A stretch of DNA of 64,000 nucleotides from Garcia nutans (GCA_947685225.1 CANTUV010000037.1:33251001-33315000), one strand, 5' to 3'; positions 9,401-21,322 are shown, counted from the stretch's first letter. The notes: generated by a model from the letters alone, not told the origin. Numbers and translations are program-made.

Positions 9401-11082
9401 AGTATTTGGGTGTCCAGAAAGAGCTTAACCTTCGGCAGAGGAGATGGTTAGAATTGATTAAAGACTACGACTGCTTGATAGATTATCATCCAGGTAAAGC
9501 AAATGTGGTTGCTGATGCCTTGAGTCGGAAGTCTTTAGCTGGTTTAACAGTTTATTCGCTCTCGTTGCTTGTTGAGTTGAGAGCATTGTGTGCCAGTTTT
9601 GTACCTTGTGATAATGGTGCGTTATTGGCACAGTTGCAATTGAAGCCGGTTTTGTTGGATCAGATCAGAGAGGCTCAGGTGAATGATGGGAAGATTCAGA
9701 AGATTGTTTCAGATTGTCAGAGTGGAAAGGGTAGAGATTTTGTTGTGAGGAATGATGGGAGCCTATGGTTTAAGAACAGGTTGTGTGTACCCGATGATGC
9801 TGATTTGAAAAGGATCATTTTGGAAGAAGCTCATCAGTCTATATTTGCTATGCATCCGGGTAATACCAAGATGTATCATGATTTAAGACAGCATTATTGG
9901 TGGATTGGGTTGAAGAGAGACATTGCTGATTTTGTATCTAAATGTCTCACTTGTCAGAAGGTTAAAGCAGAGCATCAAGTTCCAACTGGGTTGCTTCAAC
10001 CGTTGTCAGTGCCTGAATGGAAGTGGGAAAGAGTGACAATGGACTTTGTGTCTGGGTTGCCTTTGACACAAAGGAGACATGATGCCATATGGGTGATTGT
10101 GGATAGATTGACTAAGACAGCTCATTTCCTTCCGGTTCGGATGGATTACTCGTTGGAGAGGTTAGCTGAGCTGTACATCCATGAAATTGTGAGATTGCAT
10201 GGTGTTCCAACTTCTTTAGTGTCTGATCGGGATCCTAGGTTTACTTCAAGATTTTGGAAGAGTTTGCATGGTGCTTTGGGTTCTCGACTGCATTTCAGTA
10301 CTGCTTTTCATCCACAGACGGATGGACAGTCTGAGAGAGTGATACAGATCATTGAGGATATGTTGAGAAGCTGTGTCATCGATTTCACTGGAAGTTGGGA
10401 TAGATTCTTACCTCTTGTGGAGTTTGCTTATAATAACAGTCATCAGTCCAGCATCAGAATGGCCCCATTCGAGGCATTGTATGGCAGACGGTGTAGGACA
10501 CCTCTGTGTTGGAGTGAGCTTGGTGATGGTAAATTGATTGGGCCTGATTTGATTCAAGAAACTGAAGAGAAAGTAAAGTTGATTCGAGGCAGATTGAAAG
10601 CAGCTTCAGACCGACAGAAGTCTTATGCAGATCTGAAGAGGAGAGATATTCAGTTTGATATTGGGGATAAGGTATTTTTGAAGGTATCTCCTTGGAAGAA
10701 GATTTTGAGGTTCGGTTGGAAAGGGAAATTGAGTCCTCGTTTCATCGGACCGTATGAAGTTTTGGAAAGAGTTGGGCCAGTGGCGTATAGACTTGCTTTA
10801 CCGCCTGAGTTGGATCGTATTCATAATGTGTTCCATGTATCTATGTTGAGGAGGTACAGGTCGGATCCATCTCATGTGTTGCCATTGGAATCTATTGAAG
10901 TGAGCCCAGACTTGACATTTGAAGAGGAACCAGTTGCTATCTTGGCACGGGAAGTGAAAGAATTGAGGAATAAGAGAGTACCATTGGTGAAGATTCTTTG
11001 GAAGAATCATGCAAAGGAAGAAGCAACTTGGGAAAGTGAGCAGACTATGCGTGAGCAATATCCTCAGTTGTTTCAGAGTTAA
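6439..11082 (+). CDS. gag-pol: Tekay/Del Gag-Pol polyprotein (Gag, protease, RT, RNase H, integrase, chromodomain), 1547 aa
   Basis: The single open frame encodes every protein the element needs: particle shell, polyprotein cleavage, reverse transcription and integration. Domains in order, counting from ATG 6439: Gag core about 75-260; CCHC knuckle C339-C352 (CFRCG...DC); protease with DPGST at D438; reverse transcriptase with D710 and the FIDD motif (D774, D775); RNase H with D921, E958, D983; integrase with zinc residues H1132, H1139, C1169, C1172 and the catalytic triad D1202, D1263, E1299 (35 residues between the last two); C-terminal chromodomain about 1495-1545, which in this clade is thought to steer integration to heterochromatin. 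The open frame reaches two codons upstream (GTG TTG), but ATG 6439 is the first plausible eukaryotic start. Gag and Pol are in one frame with no stop or shift. No lesion is seen. Confidence 0.97.
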   Translation: MDPHLRQSVEGSEESVAPDEGVRVDSVEEAPASVSGRPVGDEIPPAWFVHMMETFRQAPVQPVPPPPQPSVPVRHYDKLRKYGAEDFIGTTDPAVAEQWLDKVQRIFIQLQATPEEKFDYARSLLQKDAYDWWKTVPHSMEDPPTLSYADFLREFELKYTPREYKDMKKMEFLSLKQDNKTVTEYEVEFIRLSQYAGGIIADEIDRCRRFQEGLRPSIMCLVAGSRYHDFSQLVAAARDVERAQVIAAASEDEVRVRRPQFEAGSSSVKRGRGSFVPRSIRSQRPAGRSGQFQRQRFRPAASVASAPTPMVQRSTLPICIHCGRPHGGPCWKAGVAGVCFRCGSPDHFVRDCPERQEFMPVDSAASRASVRGGRGGRGASRGGRAGFSSRGGATSRETRPKEVGSSQRMYVMQRQPDASAVIAGTFSLFNTAVLALIDPGSTHSYISASVLPVSDMHAESLGFDVLVTNPLGHSVIVSKVHRDSAVRVQGEEFLGDLIEMPFKEYDVILGMDWLSRHGAVVDCKKKIVSLRTGDGREVIVSNEQEQLASLFVSAVAARRLIRKGCEAYLAHVVDTRVKGSPIESIATVAEFPDVFPEELPGLPPEREVEFGIELLPGTTPISITPYRMAPAELRELKVQLQELLDKGFIRPSVSPWGAPVLFVKKKDGTMRLCIDYRQLNKVTIKNKYPLPRIDDLFDQLKGASVFSKIDLRSGYHQLRVRAEDVPKTAFRTRYGHYEFLVMPFGLTNAPAAFMDLMNRVFRPYLDQFVVVFIDDILVYSRNEEEHDMHLRIVLQILREKQLFAKLSKCEFWLDQVAFLGHIVSAEGIRVDPSKVEAILNWSPPKSVTEVRSFLGLAGYYRRFVKGFSVIATPLTRLLRKGVRFVWTDQCQASFEQLRDMLTQAPVLTLPIEGQPYVIYSDASHRGLGCVLMQEGKVIAYASRQLKPHELNYPTHDLELAAIVFALKIWRHYLFGEKCFIYTDHKSLKYLGVQKELNLRQRRWLELIKDYDCLIDYHPGKANVVADALSRKSLAGLTVYSLSLLVELRALCASFVPCDNGALLAQLQLKPVLLDQIREAQVNDGKIQKIVSDCQSGKGRDFVVRNDGSLWFKNRLCVPDDADLKRIILEEAHQSIFAMHPGNTKMYHDLRQHYWWIGLKRDIADFVSKCLTCQKVKAEHQVPTGLLQPLSVPEWKWERVTMDFVSGLPLTQRRHDAIWVIVDRLTKTAHFLPVRMDYSLERLAELYIHEIVRLHGVPTSLVSDRDPRFTSRFWKSLHGALGSRLHFSTAFHPQTDGQSERVIQIIEDMLRSCVIDFTGSWDRFLPLVEFAYNNSHQSSIRMAPFEALYGRRCRTPLCWSELGDGKLIGPDLIQETEEKVKLIRGRLKAASDRQKSYADLKRRDIQFDIGDKVFLKVSPWKKILRFGWKGKLSPRFIGPYEVLERVGPVAYRLALPPELDRIHNVFHVSMLRRYRSDPSHVLPLESIEVSPDLTFEEEPVAILAREVKELRNKRVPLVKILWKNHAKEEATWESEQTMREQYPQLFQS

Positions 11083-11115
11083 TATCAGGTAATTTCGAGG
11101 ATGAAATTTCTTTTT

Positions 11116-11128
11116 AGAGGGGGAGAAT
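11116..11128 (+). promoter_or_regulatory. TE-A polypurine tract
   Basis: AGAGGGGGAGAAT ends exactly at the 3' LTR start and primes plus-strand DNA synthesis. An imperfect form of the pre-PPT hairpin (AATTTC...GAAATT, 11091-11108) lies just after the gag-pol stop. Confidence 0.95.
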
Positions 11129-13493
11129 TGTAATATCCTCATATATGCCCTAAAAGTCTTGGTTATATTGTGGTTGTTGTTGTTGTCATTATAATTGGAT
11201 TGAATGTGTGTGTTGTGATAAGAAAAAGAAATGAGAAAAGAAAAATATAAGTGTTTTGGGAAAGAATTTAGGGTTTAGAGACAAGTTTATATGTTGTGTA
11301 TATGGTGATATATATAACATATACATTGGTCAAAAGAGTTGGTCAAGGCAAGAGGAGATATTTTTAGGGCATGTGAAATTACCAAAATGGGCAAGAGATA
11401 ACAAAGAGAATTAAGATGTGTTTGAGGGTCTTTTGGTAATTTTCTTTTGGATGAGTATTTAATGAGTGTTGACTTTGTGATTTCATCATAATCTTCTCTT
11501 CTTCTTCAAGAGGTGGCCGGCTCTCCATTAACAAAAGGGAAAGAGAGGTGTTCTTGATGCTAGAAGCAAATTGAAGAAGGAATTGAGAGACTTGGGGAAA
11601 GAGTTGTGGAATTTCTTCATATAAGGTAAGAAATTTCTTGATTTCCTTGGTTAATTCTGAATTTATGATTAAGATGATTTGTGATTTGTTAAGGTGATGA
11701 TTTGGTGTGTTGATATGTGTTTGCAAGTGTTAGATTTGATTTAACTTTTAAAAGATGGAATTGATGTTGGTTTGGTTGTGAATATGGTAAGATAGGTGGA
11801 TTTTGATAGTGAAAGTTTAAGAGTAAAGTTGGTTTTAAGATTTGGAATTGGTGAATGATTTAATGTTTGGTTAATGTGAATATTGTGTTAAATGTGCAAA
11901 ATAAGTGTAAATGATGTTGATTAGGTCCATTTGAATGAGGTTATGTTGTGTGTATTGTGTTTTAAGTTAACCAAAAGAAATTGGCTACATTTAGGGTTTT
12001 TGTATGAGAGAGACGTTGTGTGGGACGGTCGCTATTGTTCAGGAGCGGTCGTGATTATTGTGATGTGCGGTCGCGGCTTAGGTCGGGCTTCTGGCCGCGA
12101 AACCTACTGTGATAAAGTGTTATATTTTGATTGTGTAGGGCGGTCGCGACATGGCTTGGTGCGACCGTTAGAAATGTTCTGTTCATCTTATTGGAAGCAA
12201 TCTAATCCTGCAATAAGATTTTCAAATACATGTTAAATAGATTATTTGTCTAACATCATGGTTGAGATTAAACAATATTATGTTATGCATTGTGAATGAT
12301 AATGTGTTACATGGATAATGTACTTTGAAATACTATATCAATGATGCTATATGCATAAGATGAATTAAGATGAGAAATGTGATGCAAAGCCATTGTGATT
12401 GGCTATGATGATGCAATTGAAAGAAATAAGGCATGTTTGCTTAATTGTTGATGAGAATTGAGAATGGAAATGATAATTGATATGTAAATGAATTGTGTGG
12501 CTAATGTGTTATTCCATTTTCAGAGTATGTTATTGGTGGCATGCCTAATGATAGTAACAATCTCTTGAAGTTAGGTTGGATTGAATCCTTGAAGCCTAAT
12601 TGAGATGTTACAACCCTTGAAGCTAGGTTGGGTTAGTTCTTGAAGCCAAGTTGGGTAGAAGCTTAGCATGCTTTGCTCCCCTTGAAGCTTGGTTGAACTT
12701 AATCTTTGAAGCCTAGTTGGGTATATGATATTGATAAATGTGATGATAGAACCAAAACATTAACTCTGAAAATTGAATGGCATATTAGTGTGTCTTGGGC
12801 CCATGCTTGTCTATGGTAAATGTGAGTCATGAATGATGATTGTATTTGCTTTGTGTTGATGATTAAATGAATATTCATGAGGTATATGATAAGATATTGA
12901 GATGTGATATGTAATGTGGAAGTATATTGTTAGTTTTGCATATATGATGTTACATATATATATATTGGATTGAGAAAGTACATTGCATTGCACTAAGTCA
13001 TAGCATGATTTATCTTACTAAGCCGTTGGCTTAGCGCGATAGTGTTTAATCGCGCAGGTGATAGAACTGCTAGAGTTGATCCCGAGAGCTCTTCGAGACC
13101 GACTGAGAGTAGACAGTGAAGAGTTGATTTTGGAGTCTTAAAGATCAAAGAAAACTTGCCAATCATGTATAACTCTTTTATATTTTGTAAAGTATTGATT
13201 AAATGTACATATATGTATATTTGTAAATATGGAACTAAGTGTTTTTAAATATGTAAATATTTTATGACTTCCGCTGTGTAATAACTATAAGTAGGTATAT
13301 ATATATATATATATCTAAGGTGTTTTAATTTAAGAGTAAATGATCTACTTTTCTATATTATATGATGATAATAGAATGGTAACTATTCAAATGTTTTGAA
13401 TGTTGAAGAAAACCGTAACATCCCTATGTTTGGTGCACTTATGCTACATTATTGTGGTGGTAGTGTGTGTGCATTGGATGTGGGGGTGTTACA
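11129..13493 (+). repeat. TE-A 3' LTR
   Basis: Copy of the 5' LTR at an offset of 7227 bp, with one TA unit fewer near 13296-13315. Repeated reading frames such as 4704-5009 and 11931-12236 result from this duplication and are not gene pairs. Confidence 0.97.
13018..13054 (+). other. Double-hairpin LTR module, TE-A 3' LTR
   Basis: Same sequence as 5791-5827. Confidence 0.8.
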
Positions 13494-13498
13494 CATTC
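13494..13498. repeat. TE-A target-site duplication, right copy (CATTC)
   Basis: Perfect match to 3897-3901. Confidence 0.95.
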
Positions 13499-16127
13499 AC
13501 ACTTTAACATTTTACATCATATCCATTATCATGCAAATAATTACACTCTTAGTACAACTATACATGTTAAATCTCGATAATGATTCATAATCTTAGCCAA
13601 ATTCAGATCAATTGATCTATCTGTCACAATATACCCACGTTCCAATCTTGTTCGATTCCAACCAACGATTTATGTATTTAAACTTATCATGAAATTTTAC
13701 AATATTCATATATGTATATATATAACCTAATTCCATTAGGGCAACTTACATTCAATTCCTGATCTCTTCCGATCCATATTCAATCAAATTATCATGATAA
13801 CAAATCACTTCAAATTATCTTAATATAATTCCCACCAATTCTCATAAAAATTTTATACCATACTTACTATCTATAGCTCATTCATTTAAACCTCAAGTTC
13901 ATTCATTTATTCATTACATACCATAAACATATTCAGTATAACTTTCAGTCACATTTTATAATTTCTCCCTTTATCTTCATAATTATAACCAAATTCTTAA
14001 CATAAAATGTTAAGGTACAACTTCATCTATCATAACTTTTAATTCTACTTCTCAAACAAAATTTTCAATCTCACCAAATCTGTATTACAATCATTTTATC
14101 TAAGACCCAAAACCATGGATAACAAATTAATCGTTCAAATATACTGAACAACACACATGGCTTTAAGAGATTAATATTCAAGCCTGGAATTTTCAAATCA
14201 ATACTGTTCCTTTATAATTTTATTCTCAATCTTTATAAATACAAGGCTAAGATATAACTCAAGAATTACATATTCCTTCTTTACATTTTTGCTATATCAG
14301 AAATTAACACATTCCAACTCCGTTTCAAACCAATTTGCACTCGATTATATAATCTTTATCCACTTAATTCATGTTTCAACAATATTACTATATACATATT
14401 CAATCATATACAGTTCTCATACAATTTCTATTCGTCACTTCATTTCTAATCCATTTACAATCTCTTATAATGTATAATTACATAGAACTTTCCATATGCG
14501 AATACTTTGGGACTCTAAATATCATATGATCATCAAGTTCAATACTCACTATAACAATACCACTGTCCAATATTACTCAAGTCCATTCTATAATCATTTC
14601 CATCACATAATCCATTTAGCTTTACACAGTTCAAGACCTAATCTCTCTTAGGTCCACTAATACATACAACATCATTTTCATATCACTAATTCTATAATTA
14701 TACCACATACATATTCATAGGTCACCTTCATAATATGATTCACATTTTTTTTATATCATAATTTCATTCATGTTGAAAAACTCAGTTCACATATCATATA
14801 CATGTATACACTTAATTATATGCTCTTATTTTATTTTCCTTTTTCATACATTCCATACAAATTTAATGTTTATCACTTTCTTTTAAACACTATCATTTTC
14901 ATTCTTCCAATATGATATAAAGTATTTATTCACACAACACATATATATATATATATTCTGACTATAATAGCACTTCACATCCATGTTAGTCACATTCCCA
15001 ATGTGACATCTCTTTCACTTTTGTCTTTAAAAGCATTTAATATACTTCCATATCCATTTTTACCCTTAGCAGTAAAATGACTTAAAATAGCTCATTTTCA
15101 TTTGCTTATCCACTTCCCTTTTTAATTCAAAACAAATTCTCATACTATCAATCACATTACTCAATTCATAATACTTTCATATACAATATTAGTCACTTCA
15201 CCTAGCTCATGTATTGAATATACATTAAAATATCAATATCCAAATAATCTTTATCAAATTCCACTAAAACTTTAACTTTTCAACTTACTACTTTGCTTAA
15301 ACTTCAATTTGCCAAACTCATCTTTTCTTAATATCACTTTAAAAACATCTTATGTATATATATCACAAAGCAATATCAAAACAGATAATTTTCACAATTA
15401 TCAAGCTCATTTCAAAAATCTCAAATATCACATATTACCACCATTACCATGAGCTTTCACAATATTCAAGCATCTCACATTTCTAACATTGAATTCACCA
15501 TGTTTGCATTAAAATAACAATACCAATTTATATTCTTACTTAACCAATATCATCTTTTTTTTCCTTTAAACAAAACCTTAACTTTATATATATATCCCAA
15601 ATTTTAAATAATCACGCTTTGTCTATACTAATTAACTCATTCAATATTCCACCACACTCTCCTCATTTTAATAACATATCCTTCAATATTAACACTTCAA
15701 CAATATTTCCTCTGTCTAGCAAACCCAACATAAACTCTATTATGAAGAGATTCAAAGTGTAGAGGAAAGAGTACATACACTTATCTTGATTTGATTTCAA
15801 CTCATTTCTTTATACTTCAACACATTTAACAATTCACTTTACTTACATAAATTTCCAATTTTTTTTATCAATAAAACTTATATAAAACCATATCATTACT
15901 TTCTCTAGCTTTACTTTCATGTAAAACATCATTCACACACTAGCATCCATCTCATATAACACAAATATTTTACAATTCATATAATGCCACATCCGAGACC
16001 AACCTAGGTGTCAATGCATATGCATGTATTACAAATTTCATTTCAAAACTTCTCCTTTTTACTTCTATTTAAACTTTTCAAAACTTTTTCTTTTTAATTT
16101 CACTTAGGCCGAAAATCTCGAACCTAA
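13499..16127 (-). other. TE-B internal region, 5' part (non-coding)
   Basis: About 2.6 kb of AT-rich sequence, pyrimidine-rich on the plus strand, between the TE-A insertion and the TE-B PBS. No zinc knuckle, DPGST, FIDD or integrase motif is visible in any frame. It includes a short TA tract near 14941-14956. I see no gene in it. Confidence 0.75.
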
Positions 16128-16139
16128 GCTCTGATACCA
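16128..16139 (-). promoter_or_regulatory. TE-B PBS (initiator tRNA-Met)
   Basis: The minus strand reads TGGTATCAGAGC, followed by a hairpin whose arms are CTTAGG and CCTAAG. In TE-A the arms are CCTAGG and CCTAGG, so both sides changed and pairing is kept. Confidence 0.9.
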
Positions 16140-16146
16140 AAATAAT

Positions 16147-18950
16147 TGTAACACCCCGATACTCCATATAAGTACTATACATACACCTAGTATACATACA
16201 GTAAGTATATAGAGTATAAGGATGTCACTTTTCGTTACATTTTTAAAACCTTTAACAGAGTTCAAACCACAATACATAAATTTAAAGAACATTAAAAAAA
16301 TCATTATACTTTTAATGATCTTACATATATATCATAATCTTATCTTTATCAAAACTTCATTTATACATATAAATATACTCTTGTCAGAAATACATCATAA
16401 TTAAAAATTATACATGTATGCATCACCCTCTAGTTGGTCTCGACAACCTCTTACTCTTCTCGTGGCATAACGAAAGACTTCATATCTTTCACCTAGTCAC
16501 CTGTGCGATTACACATCCGCGCTAAGCCCGAGAGCTTAGTAGTACAAATATAACATATAAACATACATTATAGAAATTCTAGCATATAATGAAATATCAC
16601 TTTCATGTACCATTAGTTTCTTATCATGTTTTTTTTCTTTTGAATTGCACCTTTCAAATATCTCTACTAAACTCATATATTATATATACATATATACATA
16701 TCATTAACACCAACCACAATCCATCACTAATACTCACAATCATTATATCAATATACATATTACATATCATACTTCATATCATTATTTTATTCACAATTCA
16801 CCAATCATAAATCACATTTCCAATGAAGGCAATCATTATCACCATTCATGAGTCACATTTTTAACAAAGCAACCATAGATCTCATTACTCATTTATTTCA
16901 ACATTTGTATAACACATTGACAACAAAGACAGACTCGGGCCCAAAAGACACTAATATGCCATTCAATTTTCAGAGTTAATGCTTTGGTTTTGTTATCACA
17001 TTTATCATTATCATAGACCCAACTAGGCTTCAAGGATTTAGGTTCAACCAAGCTTCAAGGGGAACAAAGCATGCTAAGTATCAACCCAACTTGGCTTCAA
17101 GAACCAACCCAACCTAGCTTCAAGGGTTGTTACATCTCAATTAGGCTTCAAGGACTAGACCCAACCAAGCTTCAAGGGGAGTAAAACATGTTAAACTTCT
17201 ACCCAACTTGGCTTCAAGGATCAAGCCCAACCTAACTTCAAGAGATTGTTACTATCATTAGGCATGCCACCAACAACAAACTCTGAAAATGGAATAACAC
17301 ATTAGCCACACCATTCATTTATCAATTTCATTCTCAATTCTCTTCATCAATTAGGCAAACATGCCTTATGTCTTTCAATTGAATCATCATAGCCAATCAC
17401 AATGGCTTCACATCACATTTGAGTTATCATAGCCAATCACAATGGCTTCACATCACATTACATTTCAATTCACATATTAATACTTCATTATTCAAGTATA
17501 CATAATCAATTACATTGAACATTATCATCCAAGCAAATATGCTTCAATTATCTCAATTCACATTTCATAAAGCTCATATTATGCCAAACATAATATTATT
17601 GATATGCAATAATGTGGATTAGGTTTTGTACTTACCTCAAGAGCCACTCCCATCAAGCTATACATAATCATTTACCTCATCATATCCTTCACATTTTACA
17701 TATAGCATCATTGATGTAACATTATGAAGTATATTATTCATATAACACATTACCATTCACAAGATTCACAATGTATATAACATAACATTGTTCATATAGT
17801 ATCATATGCATCATCAAATGTATGTTCTTTCTCAACAATGCAAGAGGAGCAAAGAACAATCACAGTAGCCAACACACTCAAGGGACACGGCTAAGCATGT
17901 GGCCATGTCTCTCAACACCAAATCAACCGAGGCAGACACGGGCAATGGACACGGCCGTGTCTCTCAACAAAAAATCAGGCAGTGGCAAACATGGGCAAGG
18001 GACACGGCCAAGCCAGTGGCCGTGTCTCTCCAAAAATCATCCAACACGGCCAAATTTCCTTAAACTTGGCCGTGTCTCCCAAAAATCCTTAGTTTTGCCG
18101 TGTCTCCCATGAACAAAAACCCTAAACATGGCCAAATCTCTTTTGATTAAATTAAAACACATTATACACAACATAACCTTATTCAAATGAATATAATCAA
18201 TGTCTTTAACACTTATTTTACATGTTCATCACAATAATCACATTAACAATACATTTAAACACATACCACTTCAAAACCCTAAAACCAACATCATTCTTAT
18301 TCTTTCAATATCAACATCCACTTAACTTACCACCTTCAAACCAAAACCAACACCAATTTAACTTTGTAACTTAAAATCAATTTCTACACTTATAAACACA
18401 TCTCAAACACACTTAATCATGATACCAACAAATCATAACTCACCTCAAACACAACTTCACAAATAACAAAGGAAAACAAGAGAGTACTTTCCTCAATTGA
18501 AGAAATTTCACAAATCTCCACTTAATCCTTTGATTCTCCCTTCAATTTGATGTTTAGAACTTAGAACACCTCTCTTCCTCTCCCTTTCCTTTGATAGCCG
18601 GCCACACCAAAAGAGAAGAGAAGAAAAGAAATAATGACAAGTCAAACTACTCTTCTTCTTTAAATCTCCACCATGCAATTCTAACACAACAATTACTTAA
18701 ATGCCCTCATCCATTTAAACTTAACTCTTGTCACTCATATGCCCATTTAAGTAATTTCACATATCACAAATAAATATCCTCTTCCATTGACCATCCCTTT
18801 TGACTTATGTATATGTTATTTATACTACCATATGTGCAACATATACACTTCCTTTAAAAATTCTTTCTCTTTCAAATTAACATATACATTCAATCCAATT
18901 AAAACAACAATAATATTCAAAACTTCTAGGGCATACATTGGGATATTACA
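16147..18950 (-). repeat. TE-B right LTR (5' LTR)
   Basis: 2804 bp. On the minus strand it runs from TGTAATATCCC (18950) to GGGGTGTTACA (16147). It matches the left LTR over about 2.69 kb with scattered differences, and lacks the extra ~360 bp of the left copy's 3' end. The GC island is at about 17883-18110 and the double-hairpin module at 16501-16538. The open frame 17822-18112 covers the GC island and also occurs in the left LTR, so it is not a gene. Confidence 0.9.
16501..16538 (-). other. Double-hairpin LTR module, TE-B right (partly decayed stem 2)
   Basis: Stem 1 CTAAGC...GCTTAG is intact on the minus strand. Stem 2 is weakened because the 3' arm reads ATCGCAC instead of ATCGCGC. Confidence 0.65.
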
Positions 18951-20774
18951 AAACCCGAGGAAATCCTCAACCCGGCAAGACTTACTATTTTTGAGGCTTA
19001 GTGTAACAGACCCAGTCTCTTGGATCTCAACCCGATTAAACTCGAGGAAATCCTCAACCTGGCAAGACTGTTACTGTTTTTGAGGCTTACGACCCAGTCT
19101 TTTCACCCCAAAAACATCACATTTCATATTTTTCAACTGGAATCGGCTTACGACCCGGTCTTTTCACCTATCCAGTGATTCATAGGCATGCCGCCAAACC
19201 CAGAACTCTGAAAATTGAATAACTTATTAGGCACACAATCATTTCATTTATATCTTTATAAATTTCTTTCTCAATTCATTTCATTTTTATAATCAAATAG
19301 GCAACCATGCCTCAATCATCTCATTTGCATCATTATAGCCAACAACCATGGCTCCACATCTCATCAATAGAGTATACATAATTAATTGCATTGAATATCA
19401 TTATCTAGGCAAACATACCCCATCTATTTCATTTGAATCATCATAACCAATCACATTGGCTTCACATCTCATTATATCCTAATTCACATTAAATCAATTC
19501 ATCATTCAAGTGTACACAACCAATTGCATTAACATACATTTTAAATGCTCATCAATCATTCACATTATACCAATCATAACATTCATCAAATGTTTAACAA
19601 TGTAATCAATTACTTAACATATGTACAATCAAATATGTTAAGTATCATAATCATTTAAATGTATGCAACCATGTAGTTTGTACTTACCTTAAGAACAACT
19701 CACACCAATCTACAACCTTCCTCTTCCAAGAATTCTTCACCACTTAGGTTAGGGCAATTCAACTTCTCACAACCTAATCCAAAAAGGAACATATACACAC
19801 TTAATACCAATTCACATGAATTCCAATGCAATTATTCACTTATTAACCTCAAACTAGACCCATAAATCACAAATTACAAATTAACATCTCTCCCTAGGAC
19901 CCCACGGTCGTGGCCTCCCAACCCCCACGGGCGTGGGTTAAGAAATGGTTCTGTCTCCCATGCTCAAAACCCCACGGCCATGGCTTCCATTGGCCACGGT
20001 CGTGGCAGCCAAGGGCCACGGGCGTGGCATCCAAGATGCTTCTGTTTCGGACCAAATTCACATATTCTATGCTTCTAACTCCATCAAACACAATTACCAT
20101 GAAGATTAACAAAAACAATTAACCAAATTCAACATCTACAACAAAAATCATCAATACACAACACAACTCATACACTTCCAACACCAACACCAACTTAACT
20201 TCTTATCTTTAATTCAATACCAACACTTCCAAACATACCATAATCAAACATAATCACACTATCACAAATCAACAATCAAACTCAATCACAACTCAAATAA
20301 AACAAGGGAAATCAAGAGAGAACTTACCAAAGTTGATGAAACTTCAAAATTTTCCAACTTAATCACTTGAATCCTCCTTCAATTTGCTCTTAGAAATCAA
20401 AAACCCTCTCTTGCTCTCTTGCTTCCTTGATGCCCGGCCAACCCAAAGAGAAAAGAAGAGAAATAAGAATGAAAGGCAAAGTCAACTCTACTCTCTTCTT
20501 TAAATCTCCTCCAAGCAATATTTAATATTAAAATATTCCAATTTTCTCTCCTCCATTCATTTTACTTTTCCCATTTTCCATTAATTAAATAAAATCAATA
20601 AATATCTTTCTTTGACCATCCCATTTAGACTTGTGTATATGTTGTATATATTTCCATATATACAACATATACACTCTCTTCACTTCTTTTCTCTTCTCAA
20701 TTTAACATATACATTAAATCCAAATAAAACAACAATTATATCAAAACTTCTAGGGCACACTTTGGGATATTACA
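18951..20774 (-). repeat. TE-C: Tekay-like LTR truncated by TE-B
   Basis: On the minus strand it begins TGTAATATCCCAAAG at 20774, closely related to the TE-B LTR start, and is cut at 18950 by TE-B. Its left part shares with TE-J's LTRs the CTTACGACCC(A/G)GTC segments and the boxes around AACTCTGAAAATTGAAT. A GC-rich island at about 19897-20038 repeats CCACGG(T/C)CGTGG palindromes. The right flank AATGT (20775-20779) is the candidate TSD; the partner is outside the window. Confidence 0.8.
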
Positions 20775-21301
20775 AATGTAATTTTATTTATTTTAAGTTT
20801 TGGGATTAATGTAAAGGATATGTTTCCACCAAATGGTGGGTGTCCTATTTTATTTAGTTTTAGACATTGGACATTATTGTAAGTACATGTTTCCATCCTG
20901 TATGGGTGCCCATTTTTATTTGTTTGTTTGGACTCTCTTTGATTTTAATACAGTGAATGTTTATTTATTTTGAATTGCATGTCGTATGGATGATATTTCA
21001 ATATGTTAAGAATTTAATAATATTTAGATCTGAAAAGGAGGTCGGTTCCAATGAACCAGGCGTTATGGGGGTGTTGGGCCATTCTCACCTTTCCTATAGT
21101 ACCTAACTTTTCAAACCCAATAGGGGTTGGGGATTCATTAGGAATCTAGTCATCCACCCCTTTCTATTTTCTCAGCCCATCCAAATGGTGACTCCATTTT
21201 CTCCGGGTTTAGGCCTGTGTTTTCTAAGGCCCTGAGCCTAATAGTGCCAAAATCGCAAGAGCCATTCCACATGGGTGTGGAGGCAAGAATCTCCGCTCGC
21301 A
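20775..21301 (+). repeat. TE-D 5' LTR, 3' remnant
   Basis: It matches the end of the 3' LTR (about 31435-31954), including the AATGTAATTTTATTTA segment where TE-C entered. It ends CTCGCA, one base before the PBS. Confidence 0.85.
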
Positions 21302-21302
21302 G

Positions 21303-21322
21303 TGGAGACTCTACTGGGGATA
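21303..21322 (+). promoter_or_regulatory. TE-D PBS (tRNA-Arg type, mutated)
   Basis: TGGAGACTCTACTGGGGATA is a mutated form of TGGCGACTCCACTGGGGA seen in TE-I and TE-L, which is complementary to the 3' end of plant tRNA-Arg(ACG) as I recall that tRNA. Confidence 0.8.

Larger units (their letters stand above)
3902..13493 (+). mobile_element. TE-A: intact, young Tekay/Del chromovirus (Ty3/gypsy)
   Basis: A complete 9592-bp element: LTR 3902-6268, PBS 6276-6287, one uninterrupted gag-pol 6439-11082, PPT 11116-11128, LTR 11129-13493, flanked by CATTC on both sides. The LTRs are 2367 and 2365 bp. The only difference I found by eye is one TA unit in the microsatellite near 6070/13296. Near-identical LTRs, an open reading frame with all catalytic residues and a perfect TSD mean a very recent insertion that may still be able to move. 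The C-terminal chromodomain, initiator-Met PBS and long LTRs place it in the Tekay/Del clade. It lies in TE-B's internal region. Confidence 0.97.
115..18950 (-). mobile_element. TE-B: coding-less Tekay-like LTR element (LARD-type), carrying nested TE-A
   Basis: Two related long LTRs (115-3281 and 16147-18950) bound an internal region with a PBS (16128-16139) and a PPT (3282-3295), all on the minus strand. After removing TE-A, only about 3.27 kb of internal sequence remains. It is AT-rich and has no recognisable gag or pol. Long LTRs plus intact cis signals and no proteins fit the class called large retrotransposon derivatives, which move using proteins from an autonomous relative. LTR start, PBS, leader and PPT resemble TE-A. 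The right flank is AAACC at 18951-18955. No matching left TSD can be checked because a second internal region continues to the left. Confidence 0.85.

Noticed and set aside
7476..11142. Minus-strand open frames opposite TE-A gag-pol
   Set aside because: Shadow frames of a real coding region with no recognisable domain; several are interrupted at the matching place in TE-J.
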